DNA of 30,019 nt, from the NCBI GenBank assembly GCA_964606895.1, contig CAZSHX010000061.1, positions 1 through 30,019 on the forward strand, in the 5' to 3' direction. Under the pieces are notes generated by a model, which saw only the letters and a list, made by a program, of their open reading frames with translations, was not told the origin of the DNA and searched no databases. A program made the translations under genes and the position numbers. This DNA is from CAZSHX01 sp964606895 (lineage in GTDB: Bacteria > Bacteroidota > Ignavibacteria > Kapaibacteriales > UBA2268). Below are positions 8,068 to 14,291 of the stretch, one piece after another; within the stretch, counting starts at the first letter, position 1, and every line of letters begins with the position of its first letter.

Positions 8068-8639
8068 ATGAAATTCAATCCCGAAATACACAACCGCAAA
8101 TCAATCCGCCTGAAAGAATATGATTATTCGCAGGCAGGATTTATTTTCTAACGATATGTTCGCATAATCGCGAAAAATTATTTGGGAAAATTCATGATGG
8201 TATTATTGAATCGAATGAATTTGGGAGAATCTTAAAAGAAGAATTATTGAAATCCGAGAAAATCCGTAATGAAATAAAAATTGATTATTATGCCATTATG
8301 CCAAATCATATTCATGTAATAATAATCATTGAAAATTCCGGAATTGAAGAAATTAAAAATATTGTCCCGATTACGTTTAATACCGAGAGGAATGTGAATA
8401 ATGTAGGGGCGAACGGCCGTTCGCCCCTACGGATGCAATCAAAATCATTATCATCATTTATTTCCGGATATAAATCTGTCTGTACGAAACGCATCAATGA
8501 AATCCGTAATTCTTCCGGCGTTCCCGTTTGGCAACGCAATTATTATGAACACATTATCGAAAACGAGATAGAATTATTTGAAATTAGAAAATATATTGAA
8601 TATAATCCGTTAAATTGGGATGATGATGAATATAATTAA
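8068..8639 (+). pseudogene. REP-associated tyrosine transposase (RAYT, Y1/IS200-like), frameshifted
   Basis: The ATG at 8068 opens MKFNPEIHNRKSIRLKEYDY, the usual RAYT start, but stops at 8149 after 27 codons. One base later in frame the text continues as YFLTICSHNREKLFGKIHDG, so a single-base deletion near 8140-8144 explains the break. The downstream part carries the HUH motif (MPNHIHVIII) and the tyrosine region (VWQRNYYEHII). It ends IRKYIEYNPLNW, as complete RAYTs do. RAYTs nick and move single-stranded REP palindromes in known systems. Here a palindrome of the local family lies inside the gene, in frame (VGANGRSPLR, 8403-8432). A downstream TTG (8247) could start a shortened product, but that would lack the N-terminal strand. 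The gene is probably inactive, unless the frameshift is a sequencing error. Confidence 0.85.
8403..8430. repeat. REP-like palindrome inside the transposase frame
   Basis: This copy is identical to the 28-bp palindrome at 8028-8055. It is read as VGANGRSPL within the transposase without breaking the frame. Confidence 0.9.
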
Positions 8640-8724
8640 TCAAAAATTGATTGGATGAACCATTACAGAAAATTTTTTGAAAAAGGTGTCGTTTTTTCAA
8701 GTAGGAACACAGCAAATGATAATT

Positions 8725-8752
8725 GTAAGGGCAATTCATGAATTGCCCCTAC
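8725..8752. repeat. REP-like palindrome, AATTCATGAATT-centre type
   Basis: The arms GTAAGGGCAATTCA and TGAATTGCCCCTAC are complementary except at one position. It shares its outer bases with the GAACGG-type palindrome but has a different symmetric centre. It lies upstream of the DUF4405 gene. Confidence 0.85.
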
Positions 8753-8821
8753 GAATATCCAAACATCAACCCAAAGCATGTTGTAAGGAAATAAAAAATT
8801 TTAAAATTAATTGGAGAAAAA

Positions 8822-9208
8822 ATGAAAATTCGAGCTTTAACATCATTGATAATGTTATTTTCTTTCATTCTGTTACCACTTTCCGGTATTCCACTTCACT
8901 TAATAGGCTCTATACCCATACAGGATCCGTTACGTCATGCTATTATGACAATACATAATTCAGCTTCTGTTGTTTTTATTGCATCACTTATTATTCATTT
9001 GTTCCTGAATTGGAAGGCAATAATTAATTATATGTTTTCCAAATCGAAGGAATACCTGAAATTAAAAAAAGAGATGGTGGTAGCACTTATTATCGTATTA
9101 GGAGTTGTTGGAATATTTACTTCGCATGTATTTCACGTTAATAAAAATCAAACAAATCGCTCAAATCATGAGAAACAATATGAAGATAATGGCAGGGGCA
9201 ATTCATGA
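8822..9208 (+). CDS. DUF4405-like small membrane protein
   Basis: This 128-residue protein has three hydrophobic segments (about 7-25, 45-62, 85-103). H39 (LRHAIMTIH) and the HLFLNWK motif after the second segment are typical of DUF4405, a family related to di-haem cytochrome b561-type membrane proteins; haem binding is inferred only. A GGAG site precedes the ATG. The last codons (NGRGNS-stop) are made by the left arm and TGA of a REP-like palindrome, so the original C-terminus may have been replaced. The gene is bracketed by two palindromes of the same centre type. Confidence 0.75.
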   Translation: MKIRALTSLIMLFSFILLPLSGIPLHLIGSIPIQDPLRHAIMTIHNSASVVFIASLIIHLFLNWKAIINYMFSKSKEYLKLKKEMVVALIIVLGVVGIFTSHVFHVNKNQTNRSNHEKQYEDNGRGNS

Positions 9209-9219
9209 ATTGCCCCTAC
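9191..9219. repeat. REP-like palindrome overlapping the DUF4405 stop codon
   Basis: AGGGGCAATTCA (9194-9205) and TGAATTGCCCCT (9206-9217) form a perfect palindrome, followed by AC. Its centre supplies the TGA stop of the DUF4405 gene. It also lies 14 bp beyond the end of the convergent PNPOx-like gene, where it could serve as a shared transcript end. Confidence 0.88.
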
Positions 9220-9232
9220 GGATGAATGTTTC

Positions 9233-9619
9233 CTACAACATCTGCTTTGCTGTTTCAACAGTTACTTCAAGCACTCTGGTAAGAAATGAGAATTTCTCTT
9301 TCATGAAATCATATTCTTTGCCTTCGCTGATGTATTTGGCAGTGCCATCAACAAGAAATCCCGTTCCTTGATAATCTTTATACCCAAGCACATCTTTACT
9401 GCCCAATGTCAATTTTACATTACTGTTTACATCAACATTTTTCTCGGTTTTTCTAAAGCCATAAGCAGGAATCAGGATTCGTTCGTCGTCGGTTATAACA
9501 AGGTACGAATTCCATGTATTTGCAACATGGGTTTCGACACCCCATGATACTATTGATACAACACCTTCGTGCTGTAATACTTCTAAGAATTTCTCAGACA
9601 ATTTTTTATTTTCACTCAT
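9233..9619 (-). CDS. pyridoxamine 5'-phosphate oxidase-like flavin-binding protein
   Basis: The 128-residue protein has the split-barrel pattern of the PNPOx-like family: GVVSIVSWGVETHVANTWNSY, then DERILIPAYGF, NVKLTLGS and GTGFLVDGTAKYI. Family members bind FMN, F420 or haem, and the true pyridoxamine oxidase is longer, so the substrate is open. It lies 26 bp downstream of a small winged-helix gene on the same strand and is probably co-transcribed with it. Confidence 0.85.
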   Translation of the reverse strand: MSENKKLSEKFLEVLQHEGVVSIVSWGVETHVANTWNSYLVITDDERILIPAYGFRKTEKNVDVNSNVKLTLGSKDVLGYKDYQGTGFLVDGTAKYISEGKEYDFMKEKFSFLTRVLEVTVETAKQML

Positions 9620-9645
9620 TTTCGTTCTTTATTAATTTGTTAAAT

Positions 9646-9822
9646 TCATTTGGGTTGCCAAAAACATCTTTTCGGGGATACAATCTCTCCCTCATTTTTC
9701 AGCGTATTCATTGCTTTATCTACGTCTTTACGTTCTAAATTTGCTAATTCAGCAATCTTTCCTGCATTTAAAGGAACTCCTGCTTTTTTCATGGTTTCAA
9801 GTACTTGTTCTTTGATCTCCAT
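9646..9822 (-). CDS. small winged-helix DNA-binding protein
   Basis: The 58-residue protein (MEIKEQVLETMKKAGVPLNA...) is a single winged helix. Helices are at EQVLETMKK, AGKIAELAN and KDVDKAMNTLKNE, and the wing is at GEIVSPKRCFWQPK. I chose the ATG at 9822; a GTG three codons upstream is also possible. A likely role is regulation of itself and the PNPOx-like gene 26 bp downstream, but this rests only on gene order. Confidence 0.75.
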   Translation of the reverse strand: MEIKEQVLETMKKAGVPLNAGKIAELANLERKDVDKAMNTLKNEGEIVSPKRCFWQPK

Positions 9823-9922
9823 AACTCTCACTTAAAATAATTTTTAAAAAATATCTATATACAAATGCAAAACTACCATATTTATGCGTGACAAAAAATT
9901 AAGCTGGTTTAAGAAATTGCGA

Positions 9923-10495
9923 TTATAAATTCTTTTTTCGGAGTTCACTCACGTATTCAGGGGTAAGACCTAAGTAGGAGGCTATCATATACTGCGGAAC
10001 GCGTTGGACAAATTCGGGAAATGACGAGCAAAATTGTTTGTAGAAGTCTTCTTTTGAAAGTTCATACATTTGCTTTATTCGTAGCTGAGAGGCGGCTATG
10101 GCTCGTTGCATAATAATCCTCAGATAGCGTTCCATACAGGGCAGTTCTTTGAGCATTGCTTCAAATGAGAGTTTATCAATTGATATAATCTCGGAATTTT
10201 CTACAGTTTGTATGAAGTAAGCGGAGGGAGTGCCATCCGAAAAACTAAAATAATCGGAAATCCACCAATTCTCCATTGCAAATTGAGTTATTTGTTCATT
10301 CAATTTTTCGTTGATGAAAAACATTCTTAAACAGCCTTTCTCAACAAAATGAATTGAATTACAAATCTGCCCTTCTTCGAGAAGAAATTCCTTCTTTTTA
10401 TAATTAGCCGATTTGAAATACTTATTCAGAATCTCAATCGAACTATCATCGAGTTCAATATAATTTCGGATATGCTTTATTAAGTTTGTGTGCAT
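9923..10495 (-). CDS. Crp/Fnr-family transcription regulator
   Basis: This 190-residue protein has the length usual for the short Bacteroidota Crp/Fnr group. The N-terminal cyclic-nucleotide-binding beta-roll spans about 20-115 (KKKEFLLEEGQICNSIHFVEKG is its hallmark). A long dimerisation helix (SFEAMLKELPCMERYLRIIMQ) is followed by a C-terminal helix-turn-helix (VPQYMIASYLGLTPEYVSEL). No cysteine cluster for an iron-sulphur centre is visible. The ligand and target genes are unknown; it is transcribed alone. Confidence 0.9.
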   Translation of the reverse strand: MHTNLIKHIRNYIELDDSSIEILNKYFKSANYKKKEFLLEEGQICNSIHFVEKGCLRMFFINEKLNEQITQFAMENWWISDYFSFSDGTPSAYFIQTVENSEIISIDKLSFEAMLKELPCMERYLRIIMQRAIAASQLRIKQMYELSKEDFYKQFCSSFPEFVQRVPQYMIASYLGLTPEYVSELRKKNL

Positions 10496-10562
10496 TTAAT
10501 ATTTACGATTGTCAGTATAATTAAAAGAATAAATTTGGTGAAAAAATTTGTCAATGTTTCAA

Positions 10563-10590
10563 GTAGGGGCGAACGGTTTGTTCGCCCTAT
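10563..10590. repeat. REP-like palindrome, GAACGG-centre type, degenerate
   Basis: GTAGGGGCGAACGG is followed by the imperfect right arm TTTGTTCGCCCTAT. It lies 14 bp past the stop codon of the minus-strand DUF4256 gene. Confidence 0.8.
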
Positions 10591-10604
10591 AATTTGAATC
10601 AATT

Positions 10605-11174
10605 TCAAACCCTGAGCCAGCCTCGAAATCCTCTAACGGCATAGTAAGATTCGGCACCGTTGTGATATACGAAAACGTGGTCGTAGCGACGGTCACAAAA
10701 GATTGCACCGCCGAGTTTTCTAATTTCTGAAGGAGTTTTCACCCAACTGGATGTTTTTAAATCGAAATTTCCGAGATTCTGTAATTCCCGATATTGCTCT
10801 TCGGTTAAAAGTTCAATCCCCATGTCTGCCGCCATATCAACAGCGTTATTCTGCGGTTTGAATTCCTTCCTTGATTCCAGTGCTTCACGGTCGTAACAAA
10901 CACTTCTGCGTCCTTTGGGACTTTCGGCTGAACAATCATAAAATATGTATTCATCCGAATTTTTATCATGACCAACCACATCGGGTTCTCCGCCTGTTCT
11001 TTCCATTTCGTTCAGCGACCACAGTTTTTCAGCAGTAGTTTCGAGCTTTGCTTGTATTGATGCCCATTCCAGACCTTGATGGCGGGTCATGTTTTTCTCG
11101 AATCTAACTTTCAGAGCTCTGTATAGTTCCTTGCGTTGTTCTTCGAACAACTCTTTTTTATTTTCTATTTTCAT
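10605..11174 (-). CDS. DUF4256 family protein
   Basis: I chose the ATG at 11174 (MKIENKKELFEEQRKELYRA), giving 189 residues. A start 14 codons upstream exists, but its extra residues do not look like family sequence. Conserved-looking blocks are MERTGGEPDVVGHD, FYDCSAESPKGRRSVCYDR, GIELLTEEQYRELQ and GAIFCDRRYDHVFVYHNGA. These fit DUF4256, a family of unknown function. No transmembrane segment or signal peptide. Confidence 0.82.
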   Translation of the reverse strand: MKIENKKELFEEQRKELYRALKVRFEKNMTRHQGLEWASIQAKLETTAEKLWSLNEMERTGGEPDVVGHDKNSDEYIFYDCSAESPKGRRSVCYDREALESRKEFKPQNNAVDMAADMGIELLTEEQYRELQNLGNFDLKTSSWVKTPSEIRKLGGAIFCDRRYDHVFVYHNGAESYYAVRGFRGWLRV

Positions 11175-11383
11175 ATATTTTATTTTGATTGGTTTATAGT
11201 TCCATGCTATTCGCAAATCTCATTTAATTATTGAATTACGAAGAAAAATAATTTTTAGTGCATCCAAAATTATTTTAGGAAAAGCTAAGTTTAATCGTAT
11301 CGATTTTAGATAGCTAATCTGAAAATTTTATTATTGTTTTGTAAATATTTTGTTTGTATATTGCAAATGTAATTGAGAGTATC

Positions 11384-11427
11384 GTGTTATCTTATGTTAG
11401 GAGTTTTCGTCTGAAATAAGATAATAC
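11384..11427 (+). promoter_or_regulatory. hairpin in the leader of the propeller gene
   Basis: GTGTTATCTTAT (11384-11395) pairs with ATAAGATAATAC (11416-11427), 12 bp with one G-T pair. A second hairpin, GCAGAAG/CTTCTGC (11467-11484), follows immediately before the AGGGAG ribosome-binding site (11485-11490). Together they suggest a structured 5' leader. Confidence 0.4.
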
Positions 11428-11500
11428 TTGAAAAGAATGCAAATTATAGAAAAACCGAAGAAGACGGCAGAAGGGAACTTCTGCAGGGAGTAGAAAAGCA

Positions 11501-12874
11501 ATGAAAAAACTAATTTTAAGCATTTTCTTAATAATCGCAGGTACAAATATTTGTACCTGCGATTGGATACGAGTTGATAGCTTCGAAGTCACTGCCTATA
11601 GAGGGTTCCCTTCACTATCTCCACTTCAGACTGGTTATGTAGATATTAAATGTCTTGATTCGTTGAACTGTGCGGCAGTTGCATTACTCGGCATAGACAG
11701 GTATGCATGGCTTGCATGCAGAAATACACAAGACGGTGGGAAAACATGGTTTACGTCTTTATTAGATACAAGTATTTATTTTTCTTCAGATTCAGTCAAA
11801 GAGTATTGCCCTCCGGCACCTTTTGCCATTTCCTTCCCATCAAAAGACCTTTGTATTATTGTTTGTGACAGCGGATATTATTATGAAACCCGAGATAACT
11901 TCAAGAGTTGGACCAAGTATCGCATGAACACGAAGAATATTTTGGCAGAGGTTCAGTTTATCAATAAGGACATAGGTGTTATTAATGATTTTAAGGATTT
12001 TCATTTTACTAAAACCGGAGGTAAAACATGGGAGCAAATCAATATTAAAGGTACTATTACCGATAATAGTATCAATAATTTCTTTGTTTATGATACCTCA
12101 TTGATTTATATGGTCTGTGCCGGTCCATACCCAGAATTTGTGAGATATGTTTTTAAAAGTGAAGATTTTGGTAAAACATGGAAAAAGCTGTTTGAAACGC
12201 CGTATTGGATTAGGGACATGCATTTTTCCGATAGGGAACATGGAGTTATGGCAGGTATGAGTTCCAACTACAAAAGCATTATTTTTTATACTTCTGATGG
12301 CGGTTCAACATGGAAAAAAGTATTGGATTCATTAACAAAGCCTATTTACGGTATTTCAAAACTTGCTTTTTATGACAATATCGGATTTGGACTTGGAAAA
12401 GAAGCATTCCTCTGGCAAACAACTGACTATGGTAAATCATGGTTTAGAGATACAACATTTCATTATCCTAATATAAGTGATGCATGCACCGGTTTAGCTT
12501 TTTTAAATAAGAGTACTATTTTGGTTACTTCAATGGGCTATGGTACAATATTCAAGAAAGACTATTCAGAAATAAACGGTGTTTTTGAAAGCAAAATTGA
12601 ACAAAAATCTAAAATCTTTGTCCTCCCAAGCATAGTTAAAGAAGCAAATTCACTTGCCATTCGTGTTGCTTCTATTGATGTAAATTTAGCAAATATTGAA
12701 ATATTTGATGAAAACGGTAAGCAAATGGATAAACAAATATTGCAATTGAACAGTAATAGCTTTAATGATTTCCAGTATAGGTCTAATGAAAATTTTGTTC
12801 CCGGTATGTATTTTATAAAAGCATCTTTTAATAACGGAACTTATGCTACAGATAAATTCATAATTTTAAAATGA
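11501..12874 (+). CDS. secreted Ycf48-like beta-propeller with type IX sorting tail
   Basis: The 457-residue product has a signal peptide (MKKLILSIFLIIAGTNI...). Six Asp-box-type blade ends are visible: TQDGGKTW, TRDNFKSW, TKTGGKTW, SEDFGKTW, TSDGGSTW and TTDYGKSW. These are typical of Ycf48-like or sialidase-type propellers. The last ~80 residues (ANIEIFDENGKQMDK ... GMYFIKASFNNG) are a type IX sorting domain. The glutamate, tyrosine and arginine set of a real sialidase was not recognised, so an enzymatic role is not claimed. A 32-bp perfect palindrome crosses the signal-peptide codons. Confidence 0.85.
   Translation: MKKLILSIFLIIAGTNICTCDWIRVDSFEVTAYRGFPSLSPLQTGYVDIKCLDSLNCAAVALLGIDRYAWLACRNTQDGGKTWFTSLLDTSIYFSSDSVKEYCPPAPFAISFPSKDLCIIVCDSGYYYETRDNFKSWTKYRMNTKNILAEVQFINKDIGVINDFKDFHFTKTGGKTWEQINIKGTITDNSINNFFVYDTSLIYMVCAGPYPEFVRYVFKSEDFGKTWKKLFETPYWIRDMHFSDREHGVMAGMSSNYKSIIFYTSDGGSTWKKVLDSLTKPIYGISKLAFYDNIGFGLGKEAFLWQTTDYGKSWFRDTTFHYPNISDACTGLAFLNKSTILVTSMGYGTIFKKDYSEINGVFESKIEQKSKIFVLPSIVKEANSLAIRVASIDVNLANIEIFDENGKQMDKQILQLNSNSFNDFQYRSNENFVPGMYFIKASFNNGTYATDKFIILK
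11533..11564. repeat. 32-bp perfect palindrome inside the signal-peptide codons
   Basis: The arms are AATCGCAGGTACAAAT (11533-11548) and ATTTGTACCTGCGATT (11549-11564), with no mismatch and no loop. It encodes roughly IAGTNICTCDW. It may be an in-frame palindromic insertion or a translation-controlling hairpin. Confidence 0.9.
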
Positions 12875-12964
12875 TAATAATTTTAATTGAAATTTATTAT
12901 TTCTGATGCTTAATTCTATATATAATTAAAATATTTATAATTTCTGAACAATTAGAAAGATATC

Positions 12965-14149
12965 ATGAGAATATTCTTATTATGGCTTATAATTATGGTC
13001 TTAAATGTTTCCAACCTTTTTCCACAGTGGAAGTTTTGTAATAGTGGCTTCGATGCCGTAAACGTTCGTTCAATTGCTTTTGAGGGAAATAATATATTTG
13101 CGGGGACTCTCGGTAGTGGAATTTTTTATTCTTCGGATAATGGAGATAATTGGACACTAAAAATTTCGGGCTTGGATGATTTATACATACCTTCAATTGC
13201 AAGTGCCGAAGGTACAGTTTTTGCAGGCACAACAAAAGGTATTTTTGCAACAACTAACAATGGTGAAATCTGGTTCCCAAAAAATTCAGATTTAACCGAT
13301 TTGAAAATTTCAAAGATTCTTATTATTGGAAATAATATTTTAGTTTCGACTTCAACCGGAATTTTTCTTTCGTCTGATAATGGAAACTCTTGGCTGGACA
13401 AAAGCAATGGTCTGCCAAAAACTTATTTCCGCGGTATAGCAGTTGTTGGCAGTAATATCTTTGTTGGGTCACGTAGCGGTGGTGTATTTTTGTCTTCAGA
13501 CAACGGTGATAGTTGGATAGAAAAAAATAATGGATTGACAAATTTACAAATTCAAAATTTATCAAATGATAATAATCGTATTTTTGCCGGTACAAGTGAC
13601 AGCGGTGTTTACGTTTCTTCCGATAATGGTAATAGCTGGTCGCCAAAAAATTTTGGTTTAACCAATTTACATATAGCTACAGTAAATTCGATAGGTGAAA
13701 ATGTTTTTATCGGAACTATTGGCGGCGGACTTTTTCTTTCAACGGACAAAGGTGAAACATGGTTATCAAAAAATCAAACACTTTATGACTATTTTGTTTA
13801 TGAAATCGCCAACAAAGATGAATATATCTTTGCCTGCACTTTCTCAGGTGTATATAGAGCAAAAATCAATGATTTGCTTTTAAGTGTTGACGAATATATA
13901 ACTATTCAACAAAGTAATATCTCCCCCAACCCCGCCACCGATTTCATAGAAATCTCTGTAGGGTCAAGGCATGCCTTGACCTTCCCCGACATCAGCATCT
14001 TCAATGTCTTTGGAGAAACAGTTTCCACCTCCGTCTGCTCTGCAGACACCTCCGCCGGCGGAGGACAAAGAATTGACGTTTCGGGTTTGCCGTCAGGAGT
14101 TTATTTTGTGAGAGTTGGGGATAAAGTTGGGAAGTTTGTAAAAATATAG
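12965..14149 (+). CDS. secreted Asp-box beta-propeller with type IX sorting tail
   Basis: The 394-residue product has a signal peptide (about 1-20). Six very regular ~40-residue repeats end in SSDNGDNW, TTNNGEIW, SSDNGNSW, SSDNGDSW, SSDNGNSW and STDKGETW, each followed by a GxF/V-aGT-type strand. The C-terminal sorting domain (about 318-394) starts NISPNPATDFIEI and ends GVYFVRVGDKVGKFVKI. Its fold contains two palindromic inserts read in frame (VGSRHALT and CSADTSAGGG). The gene follows the other propeller by 90 bp on the same strand and may be an operon partner. Binding target unknown. Confidence 0.86.
   Translation: MRIFLLWLIIMVLNVSNLFPQWKFCNSGFDAVNVRSIAFEGNNIFAGTLGSGIFYSSDNGDNWTLKISGLDDLYIPSIASAEGTVFAGTTKGIFATTNNGEIWFPKNSDLTDLKISKILIIGNNILVSTSTGIFLSSDNGNSWLDKSNGLPKTYFRGIAVVGSNIFVGSRSGGVFLSSDNGDSWIEKNNGLTNLQIQNLSNDNNRIFAGTSDSGVYVSSDNGNSWSPKNFGLTNLHIATVNSIGENVFIGTIGGGLFLSTDKGETWLSKNQTLYDYFVYEIANKDEYIFACTFSGVYRAKINDLLLSVDEYITIQQSNISPNPATDFIEISVGSRHALTFPDISIFNVFGETVSTSVCSADTSAGGGQRIDVSGLPSGVYFVRVGDKVGKFVKI
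13958..13983. repeat. REP-like palindrome in frame in the sorting domain
   Basis: GTAGGGTCAAGGCA is followed by TGCCTTGACCTT. The central 20 bp (13962-13981) are a perfect palindrome. The left end matches the GTAGGG end of the other REP-like elements. It is read as VGSRHALTF. Confidence 0.8.
14033..14064. repeat. double GC-rich palindrome in frame in the sorting domain
   Basis: GTCTGC-TCT-GCAGAC (14033-14047) is followed by the perfect 16-bp palindrome CCTCCGCCGGCGGAGG (14049-14064). This patch is much richer in G+C than its surroundings and codes for VCSADTSAGGG. Confidence 0.75.
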
Positions 14150-14291
14150 AATTAAGTTTGTCCGGTTCCAACTGAAAATGATTTTACTTTCATGCTCCTT
14201 TTCTGTCGAATTTAGTCATGTTCGTTTCATTGATTATTGCTATTTTTGAAACTTAAAGAATTTGAATTTTGATTTTTTGTGAAGATTGAAC

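Noticed and set aside
8677..8958. 93-codon frame containing AIHELPLRISKH
   Set aside because: It is produced by reading through a REP-like palindrome and then out of frame across the DUF4405 gene.
9105..9371. 88-codon frame containing GAIHELPLRMN
   Set aside because: It overlaps the end of the DUF4405 gene and the antisense of the PNPOx-like gene; only the palindrome makes it look protein-like.
12965..14149. Sialidase assignment based on Asp-box repeats
   Set aside because: Asp boxes occur in many propellers, and the catalytic residues of sialidases were not found.
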